NCBI GenBank assembly: GCA_963833115.1 | Contig: CAWHWS010000002.1 | Coordinates: 2,480,001 to 2,544,000 of the forward strand | DNA: 64,000 bases | Source of the DNA: Hasllibacter sp963833115 | GTDB taxonomy: Bacteria > Pseudomonadota > Alphaproteobacteria > Rhodobacterales > Rhodobacteraceae | Direction of reading: 5' to 3' | Part shown: one piece after another, positions 1 through 8,098 of the stretch | Numbering within the stretch: position 1 is the stretch's first letter | Layout: every line of letters starts with the position of its first letter | Notes under the pieces: model-generated | Seen by the model: only the letters and a program-made list of their open reading frames with translations | Told to the model about the DNA's origin: nothing | The model's database searches: none | Position numbers and translations under genes: made by a program

Positions 1-15
1 CGCCCCCGCCGCGGC

Positions 16-21
16 TATAAT
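16..21 (+). promoter_or_regulatory. Candidate -10 box upstream of histidine kinase
   Basis: A perfect TATAAT sits in a short AT-rich patch (about 15-40) in otherwise extremely GC-rich DNA, 57 bases before the kinase ATG at 79. A matching -35 box would lie at or beyond the window edge, so only half of a promoter can be seen. This is an inference from the motif alone. Confidence 0.35.
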
Positions 22-78
22 ACTTTATAAACATATGTTAATCTCGCGCCCTCCGGCGCGCCGCGAGGACCGTTCAAG

Positions 79-1278
79 ATGGAAGACCTCGCCCATGGCC
101 CAGCGTCCGACGCGGACGACGACGCCCGCGAGCGGCGCCGCCTGGAGAAGCTGCGCTCCTTCGCGATCCTCGACACCCCCCCCGAGGAGGCGTTCGACGA
201 CCTCGTCGCCCTCGCCCGGCAGGTCTGCGACGCGCCCGTCGCCCTGATCTCCTTCGTCGACGCCGATCGGCAATGGTTCAAGGCCCGCTCCGGGGTGGAG
301 ATCGAGGGCACCGACCTCGCCCGCAGCGTCTGCCGCCACGCCATGCGCGCCCCCGGCGAGGTCGTCGTGATCGAGGACACCCGCCGCGATCCGCGTACCG
401 CCGACAACCCGGTCAACGACGAGCTGGGGATGCGCTTCTACGCCGGCGCGCCCCTCCGCACGGCGGACGGCGCGGCCCTGGGCACGCTGTGCGTCGTCGA
501 CACGCGCCCGCGCGGTCTGACCGCCGCGCAGCGCGCCGGGCTCGCCGCCCTCGGCCGGCAGGTCATGGCCAACCTCCAGCTCCGCCGCGCCCTCGCCGCG
601 GAGGCCGCCGCCCACCTCTCCCTGGAGGCGCAGAACGGCGCCCTGACCGACGCCCTGGCCAACGAGCGCATCCTCAAGCTGGAGATCGACCACCGCGTCA
701 AGAACTCGCTCCAGCTCGTCGGCTCCCTCCTCCAGATGCAGGCCCAGCGCGCCGAGAGCCCCGAGGTCCGCGAGGCGCTGCTCTCCGCCCGCGGCCGGGT
801 GACCGCGATCTCCTCGATCCACGGCGCCCTGGGCCGCGTGAGCCGGACGGACACCGTCCGCCTCGCCGAATACGCCGGCCAGCTCGTCGCCGAGATGCGC
901 GGCCAGGCCCGGCCGGGCATCGAGATCACCCTCGACGTCGACGAGATCGCCCTGCCGACCACCCTGGCCTCGCCCTTCGCGATCATGCTCAACGAGTTCG
1001 TCACCAACTCCCTCAAGCACGCCTTCCCGGACGGCCGCGCCGGCACCATCCGCCTGGAGGCGCGGCGCGACGGCGCCCTCGTCCACGTGCGCTTCCGCGA
1101 CGACGGCGTCGGCCATTCGGACGCCCCGCCCTCCCCCGGCGGCGGCCTCGGCACCCGCCTGATGCAGGCCCTCGCGACCCAGATCGGCGCCGAGCTCGAC
1201 GCCACCGCCGACCCCTCCGGCACCGAGATGCGCTTCACCTTCGACGCCAGCGCCCCGCCCCCGCCGCCCCCGGCCTGA
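79..1278 (+). CDS. GAF-domain sensor histidine kinase, HWE/HisKA_2 type
   Basis: A 399-residue cytoplasmic sensor kinase with no membrane segment. Residues about 38-165 read as a GAF domain (start LRSFAILDTPPEEAFD, with GTLCVVD near 135). A HisKA_2-type H-box, DHRVKNSLQ, follows at 204-212 with H205 as the likely phospho-acceptor. The ATPase domain has an N-box (NEFVTNSLKHAF, 305-316), DDGVG (341-345) and GGGLGTRL (354-361). Kinases of this family usually sense light, redox state or small ligands in the cytosol and signal to stand-alone receivers in the general stress response. No receiver is adjacent; the closest single-domain receiver in the window is near 53.7 kb. The ATG at 79 has a GAGG about 12 bases upstream. 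The protein ends in a run of prolines. The ligand is unknown. Confidence 0.88.
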   Translation: MEDLAHGPASDADDDARERRRLEKLRSFAILDTPPEEAFDDLVALARQVCDAPVALISFVDADRQWFKARSGVEIEGTDLARSVCRHAMRAPGEVVVIEDTRRDPRTADNPVNDELGMRFYAGAPLRTADGAALGTLCVVDTRPRGLTAAQRAGLAALGRQVMANLQLRRALAAEAAAHLSLEAQNGALTDALANERILKLEIDHRVKNSLQLVGSLLQMQAQRAESPEVREALLSARGRVTAISSIHGALGRVSRTDTVRLAEYAGQLVAEMRGQARPGIEITLDVDEIALPTTLASPFAIMLNEFVTNSLKHAFPDGRAGTIRLEARRDGALVHVRFRDDGVGHSDAPPSPGGGLGTRLMQALATQIGAELDATADPSGTEMRFTFDASAPPPPPPA

Positions 1279-1367
1279 CGCGGCGCCCGGCCCGGGCTTC
1301 CCCTTGCGGGCCCGGGCGATATGTTGCACCCCCGGCGGCGGCCCGCGGGGCCTTCACGGACAGCGGG

Positions 1368-2360
1368 ATGGACCTCATGGCGGATGGCGGCGCACCGGGC
1401 TTCGATCGGGACATGGACGTCTCGGTCCGCGAGACGTTCGGCATCGACTCGGAGATGGCCGTGCGCGGCTTTCCGGAGCCGACCGACCGCGTCCCCCCCG
1501 TCGATCCGACCTACAAGTTCGACCCCGACACCACCCTCGCCATCCTCGCCGGCTTCGAGAAGAACCGCCGCGTGATGATCCAAGGGTATCACGGCACCGG
1601 CAAGTCGACCCATATCGAGCAGGTCGCCGCCCGCCTCAACTGGCCCTGCGTGCGCGTCAACCTCGACAGCCACATCAGCCGCATCGACCTCATCGGCAAG
1701 GACGCGATCAAGCTCAAGGACGGGGTCCAGGTCACCGAGTTCCAGGAGGGCATCCTGCCCTGGGCGCTGCGCAACCCCTGCGCCATCGTCTTCGACGAGT
1801 ACGACGCGGGCCGCGCCGACGTGATGTTCGTGATCCAGCGCGTGCTGGAGGCGGACGGCAAGCTCACCCTCCTCGATCAGAACGAGGTGATCACCCCCCA
1901 CCGGGACTTCCGCCTCTTCGCGACCGCCAACACGGTCGGCCTGGGCGACACGACCGGCCTCTACCACGGCACGCAGCAGATCAATCAGGGCCAGATGGAC
2001 CGCTGGTCCCTGGTGGCGACGCTCAACTACCTCTCCCACGACGCCGAGGTCGCGATCGTCCTCTCCAAGAACCCGCACTACAACACCAAGGACGGCCGCC
2101 AGACCGTGGCGCAGATGGTGTCGCTCGCCGACATGACGCGCACCGCCTTCATGAACGGCGAGCTCTCCACCGTCATGTCCCCCCGCACCGTCATCGCCTG
2201 GGCCCAGAACGCGGAGATCTTCCGCGACGTGGGCTACTCCTTCCGCCTGACCTTCCTCAACAAGTGCGACGAGCTCGAGCGCCAGACCGTCGCCGAGTTC
2301 TACCAGCGCTGCTTCGACGCCGAGCTGCCCGAGAGCGCCGTGAGCATGTCCCTGGGGTGA
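1368..2360 (+). CDS. cobS: Aerobic cobaltochelatase subunit CobS (AAA+ ATPase)
   Basis: 330 residues, the usual CobS length. It is the ATPase subunit of the CobNST complex, which inserts Co2+ into hydrogenobyrinic acid a,c-diamide in aerobic cobalamin synthesis. Visible motifs are Walker A GYHGTGKST at 73-81 and Walker B AIVFDEYDAG at 139-148, followed by a sensor-1-like FATANTVGLGD stretch. The N-terminal part (RETFGIDSEMAVRGFPEP) is typical of CobS. An open frame continues far upstream, but homology starts here. The ATG at 1368 (MDLMADG) was chosen; an ATG at 1377 is also possible, and neither has a strong ribosome site. The stop overlaps the GTG of the next gene (GTGA), and cobT lies 1.6 kb downstream on the same strand, separated by one co-directional and one opposing gene. 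Confidence 0.95.
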   Translation: MDLMADGGAPGFDRDMDVSVRETFGIDSEMAVRGFPEPTDRVPPVDPTYKFDPDTTLAILAGFEKNRRVMIQGYHGTGKSTHIEQVAARLNWPCVRVNLDSHISRIDLIGKDAIKLKDGVQVTEFQEGILPWALRNPCAIVFDEYDAGRADVMFVIQRVLEADGKLTLLDQNEVITPHRDFRLFATANTVGLGDTTGLYHGTQQINQGQMDRWSLVATLNYLSHDAEVAIVLSKNPHYNTKDGRQTVAQMVSLADMTRTAFMNGELSTVMSPRTVIAWAQNAEIFRDVGYSFRLTFLNKCDELERQTVAEFYQRCFDAELPESAVSMSLG

Positions 2361-3001
2361 GGCGGGCCGCCCTCCTCGCCGCCTTTCTCTGCGCCGCCGG
2401 CCTCGCCGCCGCCGCGCAGACCCCCAGCCCCGCCGAGCGCGCCGCCCAGAGCGAGCGCGCCCCGACCGGCGAGGAGGCCGCCCGCCTGAGCCTGGCCTGC
2501 CGCATCGTCCCCGAGCCCACGGGCAGGACCGTCGACCTCGCGGGCCGCCGGGGGCTGCCGGTCGTCCGCCTGCCCGCGATGCGTTTTTTGCGCCTGCTCG
2601 AGTATGGCGCCACCGCGGGCACCGAGCGGCTCTCCCAGTACCCGCCGCTTCCCTTCGGCGGGATCGGCCGGCGCGACTTCTGCCGCGCCGTCGAGCTCGC
2701 CCATCTCGTTCCGCCCCAGGACGGCGAGGGGGCCATCGCCGCCCTGGCCCTGCACCTGCGACCCGGCCTCGACCTCCTCGCCGACTACCCCACCACCGGG
2801 GCCGAGATCGTCGGCAGAGACCAGATGACGGTCCTGCCCGCGGGCCTCTACGCCATCGTGGAGACGCTGGCCGAGGACGACGCCGTCGATCTGGCCGCAC
2901 TCGTCCGGGACGCACCCGCCCCGCTCGACGTCAGCCGCCCCGCCATCGTCCTGGGCACGTCGCCCATCCTCCTGCCCGTCGAACGGGCCGCGGCCGACTG
3001 A
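2357..3001 (+). CDS. Exported protein of unknown function, coupled to cobS
   Basis: 214 residues starting at a GTG that overlaps the cobS stop by four bases, which suggests translational coupling. The N-terminus is a clear Sec signal peptide (MRRAALLAAFLCAAGLAAAA, predicted cleavage before QTPSP). The mature part is about 190 residues with no membrane segment and two cysteines (one in SLACRIVPEP near the N-terminus, one in RRDFCRAVEL mid-protein) that could form a disulfide. I do not recognise a domain. The position between cobS and cobT matches hypothetical genes often seen in cob clusters of this group, but the function is unknown and export argues against a direct part in the cytosolic chelatase. 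Confidence 0.72.
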   Translation: MRRAALLAAFLCAAGLAAAAQTPSPAERAAQSERAPTGEEAARLSLACRIVPEPTGRTVDLAGRRGLPVVRLPAMRFLRLLEYGATAGTERLSQYPPLPFGGIGRRDFCRAVELAHLVPPQDGEGAIAALALHLRPGLDLLADYPTTGAEIVGRDQMTVLPAGLYAIVETLAEDDAVDLAALVRDAPAPLDVSRPAIVLGTSPILLPVERAAAD

Positions 3002-3002
3002 G

Positions 3003-3038
3003 GCGCCGGCCGCCGGCGCGGGCCCCCTCGAGGGCCCG
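3003..3038. terminator. Tandem GC hairpins between convergent genes
   Basis: Two adjacent inverted repeats fill the short gap between the convergent stops: GCGCCGGC/GCCGGCGC at 3003-3019, then CGGGCC...GGCCCG at 3019-3038. No U-tract follows, so this is a possible bidirectional terminator or a random product of high GC. Confidence 0.35.
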
Positions 3039-3050
3039 GCCGTCCGGGGC

Positions 3051-3836
3051 TCACCCCCCCTGCTGCATCTCCTGGAGCTGCCGCATCAGGCCCTGCATGT
3101 CCGTGCCCTGCGGCACGATGATGAACTGCGGCGCCGCGCCGGCCTGCGGCTGCTGCGAGCCGTCGATGATCTGGCGCTGCTGCGCCTCGGTGCGCGCGGC
3201 CCTCTGCCGCATCCGCGCCTCGCGGTTCATCCGCTCCATCACCGCCCGCTGCCCGCTCGCGCGTCCCTCCTGGAGCCCGCGCACGTAGCCCTGCCGGAAC
3301 CCGCGCTCGAAGAACGCCTCGCCGTACTCCTCCAGGTCGAGGAGCACCTGCGCGCGCCGCGCGGGGCTGTCCATCTCGATGCCCGCGCCCATCCCCGCCA
3401 TGGCGCCGTCCGTCGCGCCGATCCGCGCGCCGTCCGCCTCGCGCGCCAGCGCCTCCAGATCCGCGCCCCGCTGCGTCGACGCGCCGCCGGCATCGTCGCC
3501 CCCGGGCATCGCCTCCGGCACCGTTCCGCCGCGCACGACGGTCCCGTCCTCGGAGGCGATCACCCCGGCGAGCGGGCCGCGATCCGCGGCGGTCGGCGCC
3601 GGCGCGCCGTCGGCGTCTGTCGGCCCGGCCCCCCTGAGCTCGCCCTCGCCCTCGCCGCCGTCCTCGGCCATCCCGGAGCCCGCCCCGCCGGCCGTGTCCA
3701 TCGGCGTCTGGACGTCCTCGGTGCCGCCGGCCGCCTGCTCGGCCGCCTCGGCCACCGCGCCCTGCTGCGCGCTCGCCGCGCCCGCCATCAACGCCGCCAT
3801 CGCCGCGCCCGCCATCAGCCAGTTGGTCCGTGTCAT
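3051..3836 (-). CDS. Exported low-complexity protein, function unknown
   Basis: 261 residues. Residues 1-23 form a signal peptide (MTRTNWLMAGAAMAALMAGA, cleavage after ASA). The first half of the mature protein is Ala/Gly/Glu-rich and looks disordered. The middle (about 150-215) is rich in Arg, Glu and Gln and probably helical (DLEEYGEAFFERGFRQGYVR, then a run of Arg/Gln). The tail ends in a Met/Gln-rich QGLMRQLQEMQQGG. No domain was recognised. It lies opposite to cobS and cobT, with its start 125 bases from the cobT start, so the two genes diverge from a shared promoter region. A periplasmic location is inferred from the signal peptide only. Confidence 0.68.
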   Translation of the reverse strand: MTRTNWLMAGAAMAALMAGAASAQQGAVAEAAEQAAGGTEDVQTPMDTAGGAGSGMAEDGGEGEGELRGAGPTDADGAPAPTAADRGPLAGVIASEDGTVVRGGTVPEAMPGGDDAGGASTQRGADLEALAREADGARIGATDGAMAGMGAGIEMDSPARRAQVLLDLEEYGEAFFERGFRQGYVRGLQEGRASGQRAVMERMNREARMRQRAARTEAQQRQIIDGSQQPQAGAAPQFIIVPQGTDMQGLMRQLQEMQQGG

Positions 3837-3961
3837 CTCTGTCCTCCCGGGATCTTCGTCTATATGTGTGCGGCGGGCCCATCTCTCGGGCCCGCCAATC
3901 GAAACCCGTGCCCGCGAAGCCGGGTTCCGATCCCCTCCCCGATCTTCCGCGACGGACGGCC

Positions 3962-5827
3962 ATGACCGACAACCCCGCCGATCCCTTCAAGAAGGCCCTC
4001 GCCGGCGCCGCCCGCACCCTCGCGGACGATCCCGACCTCGCCGTCACCTATTCGGTCGACCCCCCCGGCCTGACGGACGGCGCGATGCGCCTGCCCCAGG
4101 TCTCGCGCCGCATGAAGCGCGACGAGGTGCTCCTCGCCCGCGGCACCGCAGACGCCTACGCCCTGCGCCGCCGCTACCACGACGCGGGCGTGCACGCGCA
4201 TTACGAGCCCGCCGGCCAGATGGCGCGCGACCTCTACGAGGCGATGGAGACCGCCCGCTGCGAGGCCGTCGGCGCGCGCCACATGCCCGGCACCGCCGGC
4301 AACATCGACGCCAAGATCGGCACCGAGGCCGAGCGCCGCGGCTACGCCCGGATCGAGCGGGCCTCCGAGGCGCCGCTCTCCGTCGCCGCGGGCTACCTCG
4401 TGCGCCACCTCGCCACCGGCCGCGACCTGCCCCCCGGCGCCGCCAACGTCATGGACCTCTGGCGCGAGTTCATGGAGGGCTCCGCCGCCGGCACCCTCGG
4501 CGGCCTCCGGGGCGCGCTCGAGGACCAGGCCGCGTTCTCCCGCCTCGCCCGGCAGCTCATCCAGGATTTCGGCTACGGCGACCAGCTCGGCGACGACCCC
4601 GACGGCGGCGACGAGGACGCGAACGACGACGCCGAGGCCGACGACGCCCCCCAGGACGCCGAGGACGAGGGCGATGCCGAGGACCGCGAGGAGGATGCCG
4701 AGGCCGCCCCCGATCAATCGCAGGAGACCCAGCCAGACGACGGCCAGGCGAAGGTCGACGCCGACGACATGGCCGAGATGGAGGGCGGCGAGGAGGCCGA
4801 GCAGCCCGAGGGCGAGGCCCCGCTGGAGCCCCCCGCCCCGCAGCCCGTCTCCGACGCCGATCCGGGCTACGCCGTGTTCGACGCCTCCGCCGACGAGGTC
4901 GTCGCCGCCGAGGACCTCGCCGAGCCGGCCGAGCTCGAGCGCCTGCGCGCCTATCTCGACCAGCAGCTCGAACCCCTCAAGGGCGCCGTCAGCCGCCTCG
5001 CCAACAAGCTCCAGCGCCGGCTCCAGGCGCAACAGTCGCGCTCGTGGTCCTTCGACCAGGAGGAGGGCATCCTCGACGCCGGCCGCCTCGCCCGCGTCGT
5101 CGTCAGCCCGACCACCCCGCTGAGCTTCAAGGTCGAGCGCGAGACCGAGTTCCGCGACACCGTCGTCACCCTCCTCATCGACAACTCCGGCTCCATGCGC
5201 GGCCGCCCCATCTCCATCGCCGCGATCTGCGCCGACGTGCTCGCGCGCACCCTGGAGCGCTGCCAGGTCAAGACCGAGATCCTCGGCTTCACCACCGTCG
5301 CCTGGAAGGGCGGCCGCGCGCGCGAGGCCTGGCTCGCCGCCGGCCGCCCGCCCCATCCCGGCCGCCTCAACGACCTGCGCCACATCGTCTACAAGTCCGC
5401 CGACGCGCCCTGGCGCCGCACCCGCCCGAACCTCGGCCTGATGATGAAGGAGGGGCTGCTGAAGGAGAACATCGACGGCGAGGCCCTCGAATGGGCGCAC
5501 CGGCGCATGGCCGCCCGCCCCGAGGCGCGCAAGATCCTGATGGTCATCTCCGACGGCGCCCCCGTCGACGATTCCACCCTTTCGGTGAACCCGGCCAACA
5601 CCCTCGAGAAGCACCTGCGCGACGTCATCGCCATGGTCGAGCGGCGCCGCCAGGTCGAGCTCCTCGCCATCGGCATCGGCCACGACGTGACCCGCTACTA
5701 CGACCGCGCCGTGACCATCACCGACGTCGAGCAGCTCGCCGGCGCGATGACCGAGCAGCTCGCCGGCCTCTTCGAGGCGGACCCCCGCGCCCGCGCCCGC
5801 GCCATGTCCGGTCGGCGCGCCGCCTGA
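3962..5827 (+). CDS. cobT: Cobaltochelatase subunit CobT (VWA domain)
   Basis: 621 residues, normal for CobT. It partners CobS as the second ATPase-module subunit of aerobic CobNST cobaltochelatase. The N-terminal domain (DNPADPFKKALAGAARTLAD, then RMKRDEVLLARG) is followed by a very acidic linker at about 205-300 and a C-terminal von Willebrand A domain from about 395. The MIDAS motif LIDNSGSMRG lies near 405, with the supporting SDGAPVDDSTL loop further on, both expected for Mg2+-dependent contact with CobS. The ATG at 3962 follows a short leader; an in-frame upstream extension to 3830 lacks homology. Confidence 0.95.
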   Translation: MTDNPADPFKKALAGAARTLADDPDLAVTYSVDPPGLTDGAMRLPQVSRRMKRDEVLLARGTADAYALRRRYHDAGVHAHYEPAGQMARDLYEAMETARCEAVGARHMPGTAGNIDAKIGTEAERRGYARIERASEAPLSVAAGYLVRHLATGRDLPPGAANVMDLWREFMEGSAAGTLGGLRGALEDQAAFSRLARQLIQDFGYGDQLGDDPDGGDEDANDDAEADDAPQDAEDEGDAEDREEDAEAAPDQSQETQPDDGQAKVDADDMAEMEGGEEAEQPEGEAPLEPPAPQPVSDADPGYAVFDASADEVVAAEDLAEPAELERLRAYLDQQLEPLKGAVSRLANKLQRRLQAQQSRSWSFDQEEGILDAGRLARVVVSPTTPLSFKVERETEFRDTVVTLLIDNSGSMRGRPISIAAICADVLARTLERCQVKTEILGFTTVAWKGGRAREAWLAAGRPPHPGRLNDLRHIVYKSADAPWRRTRPNLGLMMKEGLLKENIDGEALEWAHRRMAARPEARKILMVISDGAPVDDSTLSVNPANTLEKHLRDVIAMVERRRQVELLAIGIGHDVTRYYDRAVTITDVEQLAGAMTEQLAGLFEADPRARARAMSGRRAA

Positions 5828-5862
5828 CCCGTCGACGAGGCCCTGACGGGCCGATCGGGTCG

Positions 5863-5902
5863 TGCGCATGGGTTGTGCATGGGATGCGCATGCGCTGTGC
5901 AT
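5863..5902 (+). repeat. Four TGYGCAT heptamers at an exact 11-bp period
   Basis: TGCGCAT, TGTGCAT, TGCGCAT and TGTGCAT begin at 5863, 5874, 5885 and 5896, each 11 bases after the last. The array ends 28 bases before the pepP ATG. The exact helical-turn spacing suggests a protein bound along one DNA face, or a nucleic-acid repeat family. The same 4 x 11 arrangement occurs at 53002-53041. The binding protein is unknown. Confidence 0.7.
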
Positions 5903-5930
5903 CCCCCGTGACCGCCCCGGAGGCCCCCCG

Positions 5931-7697
5931 ATGTTCCAGAGCTTCGACGCGACCACCACGCCCGAACAGGGCCCGCCCCGCCTCGCCGCGTTGCGCGCCC
6001 ACATGGCGGCGCACGGCCTGGACGCCGTCCTCGTCCCCCGCGCCGACCGCTTCCAGGGGGAATACGTCGCCCCCGCCGACGCCCGCCTCGAATGGCTCAC
6101 CGGCTTCACCGGCAGCGCCGGGTTCGCCGCCGTAACCCCCTCCGAATGCGCGCTTTTCGTCGATGGACGCTACACGGTCCAGGCCCGGTCCCAGACCGCG
6201 GACGAAATCGACGTCGTGCCATGGCCGAAAACCGAGCTCCACGAATGGCTTACGGCGCGTTCCTCGCTTCATGTCGTCGCCTACGACCCCTGGCTGCACA
6301 CCGTCCGGCAGGTAGAGACGCTCGCCAAGCACCTGACGGCGCACGACATCGAGCTCCGCCCCGTCCCGAACCCCGTGGACGCGGTCCGGCCGGACCGCCC
6401 CGCCCCCCCGGACGCGCCCGCGACCGCCTATCCGGCGGCGCTCGCCGGCGCCACGAGCGCCGAGAAGCGCGCCCGCATCGCCGAGGCGCTGCGCAACGCC
6501 GGGCACGCCTCGGCTATCCTGACGCAACCCGATTCCATCTGCTGGCTCCTCAACATCCGCGGCGCCGACATCCCGCGCGTCCCCATCCTTCATGCCATGG
6601 CCGTGATCCACGACGACGGCCGCGTCGACCTCGACACCGCCCCCGCCAAGGTCGCGGGCCTCGGCCCCGGCCCCGCGATCACGGTGCGCCCGCTGGCGGA
6701 GGCGATCGCGGGCCTGACCGGCCCCGTCCGCATCGACCCGTCGACATGTCCGATGCACGTCAAGGGCTTGCTGGACGGTGCCGACATAGCGACCGCCCGC
6801 GGCGACGACCCCTGCGCCCTGCCCAAGGCGCGCAAGACCGAGGCCGAGCTCGCAGGCGCCCGCGCGGCGCATCTGCGCGACGGCGCCGCGATGTGCCGGC
6901 TCCTCGCCTGGCTGGACCGCCAGCCTCCCGGCACGATCACCGAGATCGACGCCGTCCGCGCCCTCGAAGGGTTTCGCATCGATACCAATGCCTTGCGTGA
7001 TATCTCCTTCGACACGATCGCCGGCAGCGGCCCGAGCGGCGCCATCGTCCACTACCGCGTCACGACGAGCACGAACCGCCCCGTCGCCCCCGGCCTGCTC
7101 CTGATCGACAGCGGCGGCCAGTACGAGGACGGCACCACCGACATCACCCGCACGGTTCCCATCGGCGCCCCCCCGGAGGACGCGATCCCCCTTTTCACCA
7201 ACGTCCTCAGGGGGATGATCGCCGTCTCGCGCGCCCGCTTCCCGGCCGGCACCGCCGGCCGCGACCTCGACCCCCTCGCCCGCCAGCATCTGCGCGCCGA
7301 GGGGTTCGACTTCGACCACGGGACCGGCCACGGCGTCGGGTCCTACCTCTGCGTCCACGAGGGCCCGCAACGCCTCTCCCGCCTGGGCGAGGTCCCGCTG
7401 GAACCCGGCATGATCCTCTCCAACGAGCCCGGCTACTACCGCTCTGGCGCCTTCGGCATCCGCATCGAGAACCTGGTGGCGGTGGCGCCCGCCGAAGCCG
7501 AGGAGGGCCGCGATTTCATGGGGTTCGAGACCCTGACGCTCGCCCCCATCGACCGCCGCCTGATCGACTCCGCCGCCCTCGCCCGGGACGAGCGCGCCTG
7601 GCTCGACGTCTACCACGCCCGCGTCGCCGCCGAGATCGGCCCCCGTCTCTCCGGCGAGGACGCGGACTGGCTCATCGCCGCCACCCGCCCGCTATGA
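5931..7697 (+). CDS. pepP: Xaa-Pro aminopeptidase (M24B)
   Basis: 588 residues. This cytosolic dinuclear-metal peptidase removes N-terminal residues that precede proline. Two creatinase-like N-terminal domains (FDATTTPEQGPPRLAALRAH onward, with the RFQGEYVAPADARLEWLTGF signature near 45-65) precede the pita-bread catalytic domain. Metal ligands visible are the two Asp of LIDSGGQYEDGTTDITRT (about 390-405), His in HGTGHGVGS (about 462), Glu in SNEPGYY (about 497) and Glu in RIENLV (about 511). The three-domain size matches the long aminopeptidase P form common in alphaproteobacteria rather than the 440-residue E. coli form. The ATG at 5931 is preceded by GGAGG with good spacing; an in-frame upstream extension runs through the repeat array and is rejected. 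Confidence 0.93.
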   Translation: MFQSFDATTTPEQGPPRLAALRAHMAAHGLDAVLVPRADRFQGEYVAPADARLEWLTGFTGSAGFAAVTPSECALFVDGRYTVQARSQTADEIDVVPWPKTELHEWLTARSSLHVVAYDPWLHTVRQVETLAKHLTAHDIELRPVPNPVDAVRPDRPAPPDAPATAYPAALAGATSAEKRARIAEALRNAGHASAILTQPDSICWLLNIRGADIPRVPILHAMAVIHDDGRVDLDTAPAKVAGLGPGPAITVRPLAEAIAGLTGPVRIDPSTCPMHVKGLLDGADIATARGDDPCALPKARKTEAELAGARAAHLRDGAAMCRLLAWLDRQPPGTITEIDAVRALEGFRIDTNALRDISFDTIAGSGPSGAIVHYRVTTSTNRPVAPGLLLIDSGGQYEDGTTDITRTVPIGAPPEDAIPLFTNVLRGMIAVSRARFPAGTAGRDLDPLARQHLRAEGFDFDHGTGHGVGSYLCVHEGPQRLSRLGEVPLEPGMILSNEPGYYRSGAFGIRIENLVAVAPAEAEEGRDFMGFETLTLAPIDRRLIDSAALARDERAWLDVYHARVAAEIGPRLSGEDADWLIAATRPL

Positions 7698-7752
7698 CCC
7701 TCGCATGTCACGGGGTTTTCGTTAACACTCCCGCATCGAGGGGGAGGATCAC

Positions 7753-8094
7753 ATGACGAGCCACATCACCATCACGCCGGCGGACGGCACCTGGGTCGTG
7801 CGCGCCGGCGGCGCCGTGCTTGGCGAGAGCGCCTCCGCGCTGGAGCTGCGCGAAGGCGGCCACGAGCCGGTCATCTACTTCCCGCGCGCCGACGTCGCGA
7901 TGGCCTTCCTCGACGCCACCGAGAAGACCAGCCATTGCCCGCACAAGGGCGAGGCGAGCTACTTCTCCATCGTCACCAAGTCGACGACCCTGCCGGACGC
8001 CGTCTGGTCCTACGACTCGCCGCTAGACGGGGCCGCCGACATCGCCGGCCACCTCGCCTTCGCCCCCGGGGAGGTCACCGTGGAGCGGGTCTGA
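7753..8094 (+). CDS. DUF427 domain protein
   Basis: 113 residues covering one DUF427 domain. The family signature is present: YFPRADV near 43-49, then TSHCPHKGEASYFS at about 60-73, and VWSYDSPLDGA near 86-96. DUF427 proteins are small beta-rich soluble proteins without an agreed biochemical role, sometimes found fused to or next to nucleotidyltransferases. A strong ribosome site (GGGGGAGG) sits about seven bases before the ATG. It stands alone between pepP and the convergent ClC gene, whose stop is only five bases away. Confidence 0.9.
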   Translation: MTSHITITPADGTWVVRAGGAVLGESASALELREGGHEPVIYFPRADVAMAFLDATEKTSHCPHKGEASYFSIVTKSTTLPDAVWSYDSPLDGAADIAGHLAFAPGEVTVERV

Positions 8095-8098
8095 TTCC

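Noticed and set aside
438..2915. 825-residue antisense open frame
   Set aside because: Shadow of the kinase, cobS and the exported protein; Arg/Gly-rich, no domain, typical of very GC-rich DNA.
5862..5930. N-terminal extension of pepP through the heptamer array
   Set aside because: No homology, codes for Met/Cys/Ala-rich sequence, and a good ribosome site supports 5931.
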